Numbered from the stretch's first letter, positions 51,630 through 61,522 are shown. The stretch: 64,000 nt of DNA from Bacteroidales bacterium (GCA_024400665.1 JAKSML010000001.1:1-64000); one strand, 5' to 3'. Made by a program: numbers and translations. The notes: generated by a model not told the origin, from the letters alone.

Positions 51630-51664
51630 AAAAAAGCGTGTCTCTACGAAGGAGACACGCTTTA
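51630..51664 (-). terminator. Hairpin terminator between rpsP and rimM
   Basis: GCGTGTCTC and GAGACACGC, extended by AAA/TTT, with a 7-base loop and five to six T residues on the minus strand directly after. It lies 18 bp beyond the rpsP stop. Confidence 0.8.
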
Positions 51665-51681
51665 TATCTTGCGATGAGCGA

Positions 51682-52230
51682 TTAGTTCTCAGCAGGAGCT
51701 TCGGTCTCAGCAGCCTCTTCGGCGGGAGCAGCCTCAGCTTCGGCTTTAGCAGCGGCCTCAGCCTCAGCAGCAGCCTGACGCTTAGCGGCGACAGCAGCAG
51801 CCTTAGCTTCGTTGAATTTCTTTTCGCACTCAAGACGCTCTTTCTTAATGTTGCGCATCTTGTTGTCTTCTTCGCTCTTTGCGTTAGCGATCTTGTTCTC
51901 CTTGGCCTGGAGCCACTCGTTGAACTTCACATCGGCCTGAGCCTGGCTGATAGCGCCTTTTTCAACACCAATCTGGAGGTGACGTTTGAGAAGGACACCC
52001 TTATAGGAGAGGATGCGGCGAGCAGTTTCGCTGGGCTGTGCGCCGTTCTTGAGCCACTCAGCAGCTTTGTCAACATCGAGGACGATGGTGGCAGGGTTGG
52101 TCATAGGATTGTACGTGCCTATTTTCTCGATAAATCTACCGTCCCGAGGTGCACGACCATCCGCAACAACGATATGATAGAAAGGCTGGTTCTTTTTACC
52201 ATGACGTTGTAATCTAATTCTTGCAGGCAT
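51682..52230 (-). CDS. rpsP: 30S ribosomal protein S16
   Basis: A 182-residue S16. The conserved core is residues 1-85 ([35 protein letters not shown]). The remaining 100 residues are a coiled, then Ala/Glu-rich tail ([20 protein letters not shown]), typical of Bacteroidota S16. Strong -7 box upstream. First gene of the rpsP-rimM unit. Confidence 0.97.
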   Translation of the reverse strand: MPARIRLQRHGKKNQPFYHIVVADGRAPRDGRFIEKIGTYNPMTNPATIVLDVDKAAEWLKNGAQPSETARRILSYKGVLLKRHLQIGVEKGAISQAQADVKFNEWLQAKENKIANAKSEEDNKMRNIKKERLECEKKFNEAKAAAVAAKRQAAAEAEAAAKAEAEAAPAEEAAETEAPAEN

Positions 52231-52284
52231 AATTGTATGTTTTTTAAGTTGTTAATAATTAATTGTTATTTTTTAATCGGATTG

Positions 52285-52292
52285 CAAAGTTA
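52285..52292 (-). promoter_or_regulatory. -7 box TAACTTTG for rpsP
   Basis: The minus strand reads AAGTTCGTAACTTTGCAATC, the strongest consensus match in this part of the window, about 55 bases before the rpsP ATG. Confidence 0.75.
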
Positions 52293-52402
52293 CGAACTTT
52301 TTTTGGATTGACAAAATTTTTTTTCATTTTCTTTTTTCTGTCCAACTTTTTTTGATAAAAAATGAGATTTTGAGGACCATTTATCGGCAATGGGCAGCTT
52401 CG

Positions 52403-52443
52403 GTCTAACTCCGCCTTAGCTCCGCTCTAACTCCGCTTCCAAA
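52403..52443. repeat. Fragment of the 11-mer family
   Basis: TAACTCCGCCT, TAGCTCCGCTC and TAACTCCGCTT are three consecutive 11-base units, as inside interspersed copies A-C, but without the flanking blocks. Confidence 0.65.
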
Positions 52444-52603
52444 GGCGAAACTTTGGGGGCTTTTTGTGGCTTTGGGGAGAAGTGTATGAGGACTTATGTC
52501 ACGGCTCTTAGGGAGACACACTATATATACCTGTGTTTCATCGTGTTGTTGATTTTTGTGCGCTTTTATGTTTTTTTAGTGTTTGAATGTCGTTTTTTTT
52601 TCG

Positions 52604-52611
52604 TAACTTTG
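52604..52611 (+). promoter_or_regulatory. -7 box TAACTTTG for ribF operon
   Basis: TTTTTCGTAACTTTGCAATC, 18 bases before the ribF ATG at 52630. It excludes the longer open frame from 52453. Confidence 0.75.
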
Positions 52612-52629
52612 CAATCCTTTTATATTAAT

Positions 52630-53613
52630 ATGAATATATATAAATTAACTAATATTAGTGAGTTGGCTTTCGACAGCGTGGTCACTGTGGGCATGTTTGA
52701 CGGTGTCCACATAGGTCATCAGCACATTTTGTCGATGCTCACAGCCGAGGCTCGGAGGCGCAGAATGGTGCCCGTGGTGGTCACTTTCGACCGCCATCCA
52801 CTTCAGGTGCTTTGTCCTGACAGGCCTTTCGTAAGGGTATCGACCAACGAGGAGCGCTACAGGCTGATAGAGGCTTGCGGCGTAACCGATGTGGTTGAGA
52901 TTCACTTCACTGAAGAGGTGGCGCAGCTCTCGGCATGCGAGTTCTTTCGCGAGATATTGGTGGGACGGCTTCATGCCCGCTCCCTTGTGCTGGGGTTCGA
53001 CAACATGTTCGGCAGCAAGCAGCGAAACGATTTCGACCGTCTGCCCTCCCTGGCCGAGGAGATGGGGGTGAATGTGCTGACAGACACGGCTGTGAAGTAT
53101 CATGACGTGGAGGTCTCGTCCACCCAGATTCGCCAGACCCTGCTGCAGGGCGACGTATGCCTTGCCTCTCAAATGCTGGGCTACAGATACAGACTCTGGG
53201 GCGAGGTGGTGAAAGGACGACAGGTGGGGCGCACGCTCGGCTTCCCCACTGCCAATGTGTGCTTAGAGGATGCTTCCAAGGCTCTGCCTGCTGACGGAGT
53301 CTATGCCGTGAGGGTGCTGCTGCCCGATGGCTCGGCACGTATGGGCATGGCCAATTTTGGCGGACAGCCCACCTTCGGCCTCGACAAACCCGTGTTCGAG
53401 GTCAATATCTTTGATTTCGAGGGCGACCTGTATGGCAGCGTACTTGACGTGGAATTTGTTGTGCGGCTGAGAGATGTGTGCAAGTTTGACGGCGTGGAAG
53501 CCTTGGTAGCGCAGCTCAACAAGGACCGCAATGATGCCCGCGAAGCTTTGTCGCGACAAGATTTGAAAGGCAGCGTTCTGCATTTGAAAGCTCTGAAGCA
53601 AAATATCGATTGA
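52630..53613 (+). CDS. ribF: Riboflavin kinase / FAD synthetase RibF
   Basis: A 327-residue bifunctional enzyme making FMN and FAD. N-terminal adenylyltransferase with VTVGMFDGVHIGHQHIL and VVVTFDRHPLQVL; the ISSTxIR-type motif is VSSTQIRQTLLQGDV. C-terminal flavokinase with GRTLGFPTANVCLED near residue 200, then FEVNIFDFEGDLYG. The ATG at 52630 is set by the promoter just upstream. First gene of a four-gene plus-strand run (ribF, LRR protein, nitrilase, mutS2). Confidence 0.95.
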   Translation: MNIYKLTNISELAFDSVVTVGMFDGVHIGHQHILSMLTAEARRRRMVPVVVTFDRHPLQVLCPDRPFVRVSTNEERYRLIEACGVTDVVEIHFTEEVAQLSACEFFREILVGRLHARSLVLGFDNMFGSKQRNDFDRLPSLAEEMGVNVLTDTAVKYHDVEVSSTQIRQTLLQGDVCLASQMLGYRYRLWGEVVKGRQVGRTLGFPTANVCLEDASKALPADGVYAVRVLLPDGSARMGMANFGGQPTFGLDKPVFEVNIFDFEGDLYGSVLDVEFVVRLRDVCKFDGVEALVAQLNKDRNDAREALSRQDLKGSVLHLKALKQNID

Positions 53614-53631
53614 GAGAAATTACATTATATA

Positions 53632-54150
53632 ATGAATAAGAGGTCTATATTGCGCAGTCTGTTCCTCATGCTGGCCATAATGGCGGCAGGGGTGGCCACA
53701 GCTCAGCCGGGGCGGATATACAAGTCGCTCGACGAGGTGACGAACCCCGACGATGTCTATATCCTCCGCCTTCGGGGCAAAAGGCTCAAGACCGTGCCCT
53801 CCGTGGTCTTCAAGATGGCCAATTTGCGCGAGCTGGACCTTCGAGGCAACCGCCTCACCAGCCTGCCCGACAGCATAGCGCAGCTCCGCCACCTCGAGAA
53901 ACTGGAGGTGAGCCGCAACCCCTTGTCTGTCCTGCCCAACGAGATGTCGCAGATGTCGCAGCTGCGAGAACTGATACTGTGGGACACCTACATGGTCGAT
54001 TTTCCCGCCACCTTTGAGATGCTCGACAGCACCCTCGAAGTGCTCGACCTCCGCAGCTGCCCGATACACCCCGACGAGCAAGAGGCCATAGCCAAGATGC
54101 TGCCCTCGGTAAAAAAATTGTGTGACCAAGCCTGTAATTGTGGATATTAG
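53632..54150 (+). CDS. Secreted leucine-rich-repeat protein
   Basis: A 172-residue exported protein (signal peptide ending AAGVATAQ) with four to five leucine-rich repeats of the 23-residue bacterial type (LRELDLRGNRLTSLPDSIAQ; LEKLEVSRNPLSVLPNEMS; LEVLDLRSCPI). LRRs bind proteins; the partner is unknown. 18 bp after ribF, and its stop is 4 bp before the nitrilase start, so it is certainly in the operon though functionally unlike its neighbours. Confidence 0.85.
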   Translation: MNKRSILRSLFLMLAIMAAGVATAQPGRIYKSLDEVTNPDDVYILRLRGKRLKTVPSVVFKMANLRELDLRGNRLTSLPDSIAQLRHLEKLEVSRNPLSVLPNEMSQMSQLRELILWDTYMVDFPATFEMLDSTLEVLDLRSCPIHPDEQEAIAKMLPSVKKLCDQACNCGY

Positions 54151-54154
54151 CATT

Positions 54155-54949
54155 ATGGTGAAAAACGAATTGAAGATAGCATATTATCAGCAGCCCATAG
54201 CATGGGAGGACCCCGCGGCCAACTACGAGATGGTTGAACGGGCGTTCGAGCCCGTGGCAGCCGAAGCCGACATCCTTATCGTGCCCGAGACCTTTACCAC
54301 GGGCTTCTCCGACAACATGGCTGCCATGGCGGAAGCGCCCGAAGGCGAGACCTTGCAATATGCCCGCCGCCTGGCACGGCAGTTCGACGTGCTCTTTGTC
54401 GGCACATGGGTCGTGAAAACGGAACAGGGAGTCTTCAACCGGCTTCACTGGGTTCAGCCCGACGGCCACTACGGCTTCTACGACAAGGCCCACACCTTCA
54501 GGATGAGCAGCGAGGCATCACAGTTGCAGAGAGGCACCCAACGGGCTCTCTTTCAATGGAGAGGATGGCGAATAAAGCCCGCCGTATGCTACGACCTCCG
54601 CTTCCCCGCATGGCTGCGCAACACCAACCCGCTAAGCTACGACCTGATGATCTTCTGCGCCAACTGGCCCGGTTCGAGATGGGAGGCATGGGAGACACTG
54701 CTCAAAGCCCGCGCTATCGAGAACGAGAGCTATGTCGTAGGTGTAAACCGCTGTGGCACAGACGGTGTCGGCATACCCTACAAAGGCGGCAGCATGGCTG
54801 TCGATTTCAAAGGAACTGCACTTTCCAGATGCCTTCCCGAAAAAGGCGAGGTGCAGCTTGCAACACTATATCGCGATGAATTAGAACGCTTTCGCGAGAA
54901 ATGGTCTTTCTATATCGATTTCGACAAATTTGACATTAAACAGGATTAG
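54155..54949 (+). CDS. Nitrilase-superfamily amidohydrolase (YafV-like)
   Basis: A 264-residue carbon-nitrogen hydrolase. Catalytic triad Glu45 (IVPETFT), Lys111 (FYDKAHTF) and Cys145 (PAVCYDLRFP). The pattern is that of omega-amidase/YafV, which hydrolyses alpha-ketoglutaramate and related amides in metabolite repair. Start ATG 54155 is chosen over an upstream GTG at 54122 inside the LRR gene. Its stop is 4 bp before mutS2. Confidence 0.88.
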   Translation: MVKNELKIAYYQQPIAWEDPAANYEMVERAFEPVAAEADILIVPETFTTGFSDNMAAMAEAPEGETLQYARRLARQFDVLFVGTWVVKTEQGVFNRLHWVQPDGHYGFYDKAHTFRMSSEASQLQRGTQRALFQWRGWRIKPAVCYDLRFPAWLRNTNPLSYDLMIFCANWPGSRWEAWETLLKARAIENESYVVGVNRCGTDGVGIPYKGGSMAVDFKGTALSRCLPEKGEVQLATLYRDELERFREKWSFYIDFDKFDIKQD

Positions 54950-54953
54950 TGAG

Positions 54954-57404
54954 ATGACTTTAGAAGAAAAATTAGGTTTTAACAAGATACGCGAACTTGT
55001 GGCGGCCGAATGCAGCAATGTCTTGGCTGTCCGCATGACGCAGGAGATGTCCTTCTCCAACAATTATGACCGCGTGGTGCGCGACCTCCAGCAGACCGAG
55101 GAGTTCCGCCAGATACTGGTGCTGGAGAATAGTTTTCCCTCGCAGGACTTCATCGACCTGACCGAAGAGCTGACACGGCTACGCGTGGGCAACACAGTCA
55201 TCGAGCTGCAAGCCCTCTTCGACCTGAAATGCTCGCTCCACACCATTGGAGAATGCCTCCGTTTCCTGCTCCGCGATGACCCCATACGCTACCCCCAGCT
55301 CTATGAACTGGCCCACCATGTCGAGCTCGACCCTGGCATCACCAAGGCCTTGAACAAGATTGTTGACGACAAGGGCGAAATATACGACAATGCCTCTGAG
55401 CTGCTGCAAGAAATTCGCCATCAGATAAATAAGAAGCAGAATGACGTGGATGTGCAGATTTCGAAACAGCTGGCTCGCGCTAAGCACGAAGGCTGGGCTC
55501 CTGAAAATGCCGAGGTTACCATTCGCAACGGCCGCATGGTGATACCTATGCTCGACACCCACCGCCGCAAGATTAAAGGCCTCATCCATGATGAGTCCGC
55601 CACCCGCCAAACGGCCTATCTCGAGCCCTCCGAGGTGGTGGAGCTGAACAACGACCTCCGCGAGCTCGAATTTGCCGAACGGCACGAGATACAAAAGATT
55701 CTCGCACGATTCTCCGACATGATTCGTCCGCAGCTAAACGAGCTCATCAATGCCTACTGGTTTCTGGCACGCATCGACTTCATCCGCGCCAAGGCCCGCT
55801 TTGCCCTCACTATCCATGCCGGCCGTCCTATTGTTGACAATATCACCAAGATAAACTGGCTCGACGCCCGTCATCCGCTCCTCTACCTCAACCACAAAGG
55901 CGAGGTGGTGCCCTTCAATATCGAATTGAACGACGAAGCCCACATCCTGATTGTCTCAGGGCCTAACGCAGGCGGTAAGTCGGTATGTCTGAAGGCCGTA
56001 GGCCTAATACAGTACATGTTCCAATGTGGCATGCTCGTCCCTTGCCGCGAAACTTCCGAATTCGGCATCTTCGATAGCATCTTCATCGACATCGGAGACC
56101 AGCAGTCTATCGACAACGACCTGAGCACCTACTCCTCACACTTGCAGAACATGAAGCAGCTGCTCGAAACTGCCGACGAAGGCACCCTCTTCCTCCTCGA
56201 CGAACTGGGCGGCGGCACCGAGCCCCGCTCGGGCTGTGCCATAGCCGAAGCACTCTTAGAAGAGCTCTATCGTCGCCACTCTTTCGGCGTGGTGACAACC
56301 CATTACGCCGACCTAAAGCTCTTAGCAGACCGTTGTCCTGGGGTGCGGAACGGAGCCATGCTGTACGACACCGAGAAGATGAAGCCCCTCTACCGCCTCT
56401 CAATAGGCCACCCTGGCAGCTCGTTTGCATTTGAGATTGCACAGAATATCGGCTTCCCCGAAGCCGTCTTGAAGGCCGCAGGCGAAAAGGTTGGCGGCGA
56501 GATGTTGAATTTTGAGCATCAGCTACAGCAGATAGAGCTCGACAAGCAGGAGATTGCCCGACAGCGTGCCGAACTGGAAGTAGCCGATAGCTTCCTTGCC
56601 GAAGTTACAGAAAAATACCAGAAGCTCACCGACAAATTAGAGTCGAAGAAATACGAGATTCTCAGCACTGCCCGCAAAGAGGCCCAGCAGATCATTGCCG
56701 ATGCCAACCGCACTGTAGAGCAGACAATTAGCGACATCAAAGAGGCTCAAGCCGAGAAAGAACGCACCCTGCAGGCCCGCCAGCGCATGAAAGCCGAGGC
56801 TGAGCGCCTTGCCTCCTCACAAGAACGTCATGACGATATTATGAAGGAGCGCGTTGCCAAAGGTGCAGCAGCACCCTCTTCTGTCGCGCCAAAAGAGACC
56901 TCTTCCTCAAAAGATGACGACTCCGGCACCGCGCCAATCGTGGTAGGCGGCATTGTCCGCATTGACGGCCAAGACACCTTCGGCCAAGTAGTCGAAATCA
57001 AGGGCAAGAAAGCCGTGGTGGAGAGCAACAGCATCCGCATGACTATAGCCCTCAGCCGCCTCACCGGCACCAAGAAGAAGTCCATCCCCGCCGATAAGAC
57101 CAGCGTGAAAAACAGCCGTTTCCAGAGCATATACGACGACATCAACGAGAAGCGCAAGACCTTCAACCCCACCTTAGACCTCCGCGGGCAGCGTGCCGAC
57201 GAGGCTTTGGACAATCTCCAGCACTTCCTCGACGAAGCACAGCTCCTCAGCGAGAAAAACCTCCGCATCCTTCACGGCAAGGGCTACGGAATTCTCAAAC
57301 AGATCATCCGCGAATACCTTCACGGCAACAGAGACGTGCAATCCTTTGGTTCAGAACGTCTTGAACTGGGCGGAGATGGTGTCACTGTTGTACAGTTAAA
57401 ATAG
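54954..57404 (+). CDS. mutS2: MutS2 (ribosome rescue / Smr endonuclease)
   Basis: An 816-residue protein lacking the mismatch-recognition domain of MutS. Core and clamp helices come first, then an ABC-type ATPase with GPNAGGKSVCLKAVG (about 336-350), DELGGGTEP and VTTHYADLK, a long coiled coil, and a C-terminal Smr nuclease domain (LDLRGQRADEALDNL; LRILHGKGYGIL). Family members suppress recombination or split stalled ribosomes. The start at 54954 follows the nitrilase stop by 4 bp; the upstream frame is read-through. Confidence 0.95.
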   Translation: MTLEEKLGFNKIRELVAAECSNVLAVRMTQEMSFSNNYDRVVRDLQQTEEFRQILVLENSFPSQDFIDLTEELTRLRVGNTVIELQALFDLKCSLHTIGECLRFLLRDDPIRYPQLYELAHHVELDPGITKALNKIVDDKGEIYDNASELLQEIRHQINKKQNDVDVQISKQLARAKHEGWAPENAEVTIRNGRMVIPMLDTHRRKIKGLIHDESATRQTAYLEPSEVVELNNDLRELEFAERHEIQKILARFSDMIRPQLNELINAYWFLARIDFIRAKARFALTIHAGRPIVDNITKINWLDARHPLLYLNHKGEVVPFNIELNDEAHILIVSGPNAGGKSVCLKAVGLIQYMFQCGMLVPCRETSEFGIFDSIFIDIGDQQSIDNDLSTYSSHLQNMKQLLETADEGTLFLLDELGGGTEPRSGCAIAEALLEELYRRHSFGVVTTHYADLKLLADRCPGVRNGAMLYDTEKMKPLYRLSIGHPGSSFAFEIAQNIGFPEAVLKAAGEKVGGEMLNFEHQLQQIELDKQEIARQRAELEVADSFLAEVTEKYQKLTDKLESKKYEILSTARKEAQQIIADANRTVEQTISDIKEAQAEKERTLQARQRMKAEAERLASSQERHDDIMKERVAKGAAAPSSVAPKETSSSKDDDSGTAPIVVGGIVRIDGQDTFGQVVEIKGKKAVVESNSIRMTIALSRLTGTKKKSIPADKTSVKNSRFQSIYDDINEKRKTFNPTLDLRGQRADEALDNLQHFLDEAQLLSEKNLRILHGKGYGILKQIIREYLHGNRDVQSFGSERLELGGDGVTVVQLK

Positions 57405-57466
57405 AAATCCGCACGCTTTTCGGAAAAATATTTCTATTTATAGGAAAATTATTAACGAAATAGATG

Positions 57467-57474
57467 TAACTTTG
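57467..57474 (+). promoter_or_regulatory. -7 box TAACTTTG for small lipoprotein
   Basis: TAGATGTAACTTTGCATCTT, 46 bases before the ATG at 57521. Confidence 0.7.
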
Positions 57475-57520
57475 CATCTTGAAAAAAGAACAGAATTTAT
57501 TAATTTAAATCTATAACAAC

Positions 57521-58021
57521 ATGAAACTGATGAAATTATTTCTCCCCATGCTTGCAATTGCCATGCTTGCTACGGGCTGTACTAAGGAGTATGTCACGAG
57601 AGAGTACAACACTTATGGTGCACAGATCAAGACTTTCCAGTTCAACATCACTCCCTCAGAGTGGCAGCGCAATGAAGGTGTCAACCTCCCTGGTTCCAAC
57701 AACTACCTCTATTGCACCAAGAACATTTCGGAGATTGACCAATACGTCTTCGATCAGGGCACCGTTCAGGCTTTCGCTTGGAACGTCTATGACCCCAGCA
57801 CCAACACGGGTGCTTGGAACACCCTACCCTTTATCTACCCTCTTGAAATCATGGAGCAGGACGACATGGGCAACATCAACACATTCGTCATACCTGAGAA
57901 CCTCCGCTTCGAATGGGAGCTTGGCAAAGTGACCTTCATCATTCAAGACCTTGATGGCTTCGACCCCGAAAATATGGTCAGCACCATCAGCATCAAGGTC
58001 TGCATCACCTCCAACATGTAA
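57521..58021 (+). CDS. Small lipoprotein, unknown function
   Basis: A 166-residue lipoprotein (signal MKLMKLFLPMLAIAMLATG then C). The mature part is beta-rich with repeated aromatic residues (YGAQIKTFQFNITPSEWQ; VTFIIQDLDGF); no family named, though such proteins are common in Bacteroidales. It has its own promoter and a strong terminator, so is independently and probably well expressed. Confidence 0.8.
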   Translation: MKLMKLFLPMLAIAMLATGCTKEYVTREYNTYGAQIKTFQFNITPSEWQRNEGVNLPGSNNYLYCTKNISEIDQYVFDQGTVQAFAWNVYDPSTNTGAWNTLPFIYPLEIMEQDDMGNINTFVIPENLRFEWELGKVTFIIQDLDGFDPENMVSTISIKVCITSNM

Positions 58022-58043
58022 ACCGCAACACATTGTCACTCAT

Positions 58044-58083
58044 AGGGAATGTCGTCCATTTAGGGACGGCATTCCCTTTTTAT
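58044..58083 (+). terminator. Terminator after small lipoprotein
   Basis: AGGGAATGTCGTCC and GGACGGCATTCCCT form a long stem (one G-U pair) followed by five T residues. Confidence 0.85.
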
Positions 58084-58217
58084 CGGTCATTACAACACAA
58101 AATGAGCGAAGGCAATAAAATGTTACTTTGTCCCTATATTGAAGTGATGCAAAGACGTTAACACCCAGGAATTTATTGTTGCCACAAAAAGCAGCACGAC
58201 TATTTACAGACTCACAT

Positions 58218-58260
58218 AAAAAAAAGAGATATGCCATCCCGATGGGACGGCATATCTCTT
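58218..58260 (-). terminator. Terminator after folD
   Basis: AGAGATATGCC(A)TCCC and GGGA(C)GGCATATCTCT pair with one mismatch; the minus strand then reads seven T residues. 18 bp beyond the folD stop. Confidence 0.85.
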
Positions 58261-58278
58261 ATACTTATATAAAGTGTC

Positions 58279-59160
58279 TTATTTGATGCCTTCGTGACGC
58301 TTATAAGCCTTCATGGTGTTCTGGAGGAGAGAGACGATGGTGAGGGGTCCTACACCGCCAGGCACGGGGGTGACCCATGCGCAGTGCTTGTCCACCTCGC
58401 TGTGTTTCACGTCGCCAATAAGGCGGTAGCCGCTCTTCTTGGTGTCGTCTGGGATGCGGTGGATGCCAACATCAATGACAGTGGCGCCCTCTTTGACCAT
58501 ATCAGCAGTCACGAACTCGGGCTTTCCGATAGCCACGATGAGGATGTCGGCTTGGCGTGTCAGCTCGGCGAGGTTCTGGGTCTTGCTGTGGCAGAGCGTC
58601 ACAGTGCAGTCGAAACCCTTGCGGGAGAGAAGGTTGGCCACGGGTGTTCCGACGATATTGCTGCGCCCTACCACCACACAATGTTTGCCAACGGTCTCGA
58701 CGCCATAGCGTTTCAGCAGTGTGCAGATGCCCATTGGGGTAGCGGGGAGGTAAGCCTCCTCGCTCAGCACCATACGTCCGACATTCACGGATGTAAAACC
58801 ATCCACATCTTTGTCGGGAGAGATGGCGTTGATGACGTTCTGCTCGTTGATGTGTTTAGGAAGAGGAAGCTGGACGATAAAACCGTCGATTTCGGGGTCG
58901 TTGTTAAGGAAGTCGATAGATTTGAGAAGTTCCTCCTCGGTAGTGCGTTCTGCAAAGCGATAGACCGAAGAGGTGAAACCCACCTCGTGGCTGGACTTCT
59001 CCTTGTTGGCCACGTATGTCATGCTGGCACCATCTTCGCCAACGATGACGGCTGCCAGATGCGGAGCACGGCGACCTTCGCCAGTCAGCTGGCGCACCTC
59101 GTTAGCCAGTTCGTCCTTTATCTGAAGGCTCAGAGCCTTACCATCTAATAATTGGAACAT
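58279..59160 (-). CDS. folD: Methylene-THF dehydrogenase/cyclohydrolase FolD
   Basis: A 293-residue bifunctional enzyme interconverting methylene-, methenyl- and formyl-tetrahydrofolate. Catalytic region TYVANKEKSSHEVGF with the active lysine; QLPLPKHINEQ; NADP site VVVGRSNIVGTPVANLL; PVPGGVGPLTIVSLLQNT near the end. Full length. 20 bp after ffh, in one transcript. Confidence 0.97.
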   Translation of the reverse strand: MFQLLDGKALSLQIKDELANEVRQLTGEGRRAPHLAAVIVGEDGASMTYVANKEKSSHEVGFTSSVYRFAERTTEEELLKSIDFLNNDPEIDGFIVQLPLPKHINEQNVINAISPDKDVDGFTSVNVGRMVLSEEAYLPATPMGICTLLKRYGVETVGKHCVVVGRSNIVGTPVANLLSRKGFDCTVTLCHSKTQNLAELTRQADILIVAIGKPEFVTADMVKEGATVIDVGIHRIPDDTKKSGYRLIGDVKHSEVDKHCAWVTPVPGGVGPLTIVSLLQNTMKAYKRHEGIK

Positions 59161-59180
59161 AATTATATATAGGAATTAGA

Positions 59181-60503
59181 TTATCTGCGTTTCTTGTGCA
59201 TCTGAGGCAGCTTGCCCTTGGCACTGACGGTCTTCATCATCTTGCGGGTCTCTTCAAATTGCTTAACGAAGCGGTTTACATCCTGGATGGTGTGACCGCT
59301 GCCGGCGGCGATGCGCTGCTTGCGGGCGCCGTTGAGACAGCTGGGGTTGCGACGTTCGTAGGGCGTCATGCTGCTGATCATAGCCTCGATAGGTTTGAAG
59401 GCATCATCGCCAATCTCCACATCCTTAGTCACCTTGTCCATGCCTGGGATCATGCCGATAAGATCCTTCATGCTGCCCATCTTCTTAATCTGGCCCACCT
59501 GCGAGAGGAAATCCTCGAAATTATATTCGTTGTGGATGAGTTTCTTCTGAATCTTGCGAGCCTCTTCCTCGTCATACTGCTCTTGGGCACGTTCCACGAG
59601 TGACACCACATCGCCCATGCCGAGGATACGGCTTGCCATACGGTCGGGATGGAACACATCGAGAGCGTCCATCTTCTCGCCCACACCGACGAACTTGATG
59701 GGTTTCTTCACCGAATAGCGGATAGTGAGGGCAGCACCGCCACGGGTGTCGCCATCGAGTTTGGTGAGCACCACGCCGTCAAAGTCGATGCGCTCGTTGA
59801 AGGCCTTGGCCGTATTCACGGCATCTTGACCAGTCATCGAATCGACCACAAAGAGGGTCTCCTGCGGGGTGAGGGTCTCTTTGAGGCGCGAAATCTCGTT
59901 CATCATTTCCTCATCCACAGCCAGACGACCAGCGGTATCGACGATAACCACATTCGTGCCCTTGGCCTTGGCATCCTTGATAGCCTTTTGAGCAATATCC
60001 ACAGGGTTGTTGTTGCCCACCTCCGTGAACACAGGAACCTGTATCTGCTCGCCCAGCGTCTGCAGCTGGCTGATAGCTGCGGGACGATAGACGTCGCCTG
60101 CCACGAGCATCACGCTCTTATTCTTCTTATTCTTCAAATAGTAAGCCAGCTTGGCGCTGAAAGTCGTCTTACCCGAGCCTTGCAGACCAGCGATAAGGAT
60201 TACAGCAGGCTGCCCCTTGACATTGATATCGACAGCCTCCGTGCCCATCAGCTCTGTCAGCTTCTCATGCACAATCTTCACCATCAGCTGGCCGGGCTCA
60301 ATACTCTGGATAACGTTGCGGCCGATGGCCTCAGCCTTCACCTTATCGGTAAATTCTTTGGCTATCGGATAGCTCACATCGGCGTCCAAGAGAGCCTTTC
60401 TCACCTCTTTTACAGTCTCAGCGATATTAATATCGGAGATACTTCCTTTACCTCTAAGCGTATGTAACGCTTTATCTATCTTACTACTAATGCTTTCAAA
60501 CAT
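59181..60503 (-). CDS. ffh: Signal recognition particle protein Ffh
   Basis: A 440-residue SRP54 GTPase delivering nascent membrane proteins to FtsY. N domain, then G domain with GLQGSGKTT at residues 106-114, DTAGRL and TKLDGD; Met-rich M domain from about 310 (IKKMGSMKDLIGMIPGMDK; GSGHTIQDVNRFVKQF), ending in a basic tail. No SRP RNA gene was seen nearby. First gene of ffh-folD with its own -7 box. Confidence 0.97.
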   Translation of the reverse strand: MFESISSKIDKALHTLRGKGSISDINIAETVKEVRKALLDADVSYPIAKEFTDKVKAEAIGRNVIQSIEPGQLMVKIVHEKLTELMGTEAVDINVKGQPAVILIAGLQGSGKTTFSAKLAYYLKNKKNKSVMLVAGDVYRPAAISQLQTLGEQIQVPVFTEVGNNNPVDIAQKAIKDAKAKGTNVVIVDTAGRLAVDEEMMNEISRLKETLTPQETLFVVDSMTGQDAVNTAKAFNERIDFDGVVLTKLDGDTRGGAALTIRYSVKKPIKFVGVGEKMDALDVFHPDRMASRILGMGDVVSLVERAQEQYDEEEARKIQKKLIHNEYNFEDFLSQVGQIKKMGSMKDLIGMIPGMDKVTKDVEIGDDAFKPIEAMISSMTPYERRNPSCLNGARKQRIAAGSGHTIQDVNRFVKQFEETRKMMKTVSAKGKLPQMHKKRR

Positions 60504-60531
60504 AATTATATTGCACTAACAAATTAATTTG

Positions 60532-60539
60532 CAAATTTA
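60532..60539 (-). promoter_or_regulatory. -7 box TAAATTTG for ffh
   Basis: The minus strand reads AACGTAAATTTGCAAATTAA about 30 bases before the ffh ATG. Confidence 0.65.
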
Positions 60540-60661
60540 CGTTTTTTTTTCGATTTTTCGACATAAAAAATAAATATTAAATTTTTTTTCTCTTTTATGA
60601 AACATTTTTCCACTTTATACGTTATGTAACTTGTAAATAATTGTAGAATCAAATTTTTTCT

Positions 60662-61522
60662 ATGAGACAATTAAAAATTACCCATTCGATTACCAACCGT
60701 GACATCAAGTCGCTTGACAAATATCTGCAGGACATTTGCAGCGAGGAGCTACTTACCCCTGAAGAAGAAGTGCAGCTTGCTCAGCGCATCAAGAACGGCG
60801 ACCAAGAGGCCCTCGACCGCCTCACAAAGGCCAACCTCCGCTTCGTCGTCTCCGTTGCCAAGCAGTACCAAAACCAGGGGCTCAGCCTGCCCGACCTCAT
60901 CAACGAGGGCAACGTAGGTCTGATTAAGGCCGCCAAGCGCTTCGACGAGACCCGTGGCTTCAAGTTCATCTCCTATGCTGTGTGGTGGATCCGCCAGTCC
61001 ATCCTCCAGGCCATCGCTGAGAACTCCCGCATCGTCCGCCTCCCCTCCAACCAGCTCGGCGCCCTCAACAAACTCAAGAAAGAAATCAGTCGTCTTGAGC
61101 AGGAGCTTGAGCGTCCACCATCGGAAGAAGAGCTCGCCGACCTCCTCGACATCCCCGAGGACAAGATCAAGAGCATCCTCGGCATCTCTGGTCGCCACAT
61201 TTCCATCGACGCGCCCCTCATCGCCGACGAGGACGTCAACTTCGTCGATGTGCTGCCCAACGAGGATACCCCTCCCACCGATAGCGCCCTCCTTCAGGAG
61301 TCCCTCTCGCTCGAAATCGAACGCGCCCTCTCCACACTCACCGAATACGAGCGCGAGGTCATCAAAATGTACTTCGGCATCGGCTATCCCCACCAGCTCA
61401 GCCTCGATGAGATAGCCATGAAGTTCGGCCTCACCCGCGAGCGTGTCCGCCAAATCAAGGAGAAAGGCATCAAGCGCCTCCGCGTCAGCAGCAAGAGCAA
61501 ACACCTTCAGTCATACCTGTAA
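60662..61522 (+). CDS. rpoD: Primary sigma factor RpoD (Bacteroidota type)
   Basis: A 286-residue sigma-70 factor without region 1.1, the form that serves as housekeeping sigma in Bacteroidota and reads the TAnnTTTG promoters seen throughout this window. Regions 2.1-2.4: [51 protein letters not shown]. Region 3: [19 protein letters not shown]. Region 4: [13 protein letters not shown] and [18 protein letters not shown]. No consensus -7 box was found just upstream; the 140-bp spacer to ffh is very AT rich. Confidence 0.97.
   Translation: MRQLKITHSITNRDIKSLDKYLQDICSEELLTPEEEVQLAQRIKNGDQEALDRLTKANLRFVVSVAKQYQNQGLSLPDLINEGNVGLIKAAKRFDETRGFKFISYAVWWIRQSILQAIAENSRIVRLPSNQLGALNKLKKEISRLEQELERPPSEEELADLLDIPEDKIKSILGISGRHISIDAPLIADEDVNFVDVLPNEDTPPTDSALLQESLSLEIERALSTLTEYEREVIKMYFGIGYPHQLSLDEIAMKFGLTRERVRQIKEKGIKRLRVSSKSKHLQSYL

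Noticed and set aside
52453..52629. Upstream extension of ribF
   Set aside because: Lies before the promoter at 52604; the conserved RibF N-terminus begins at 52630.
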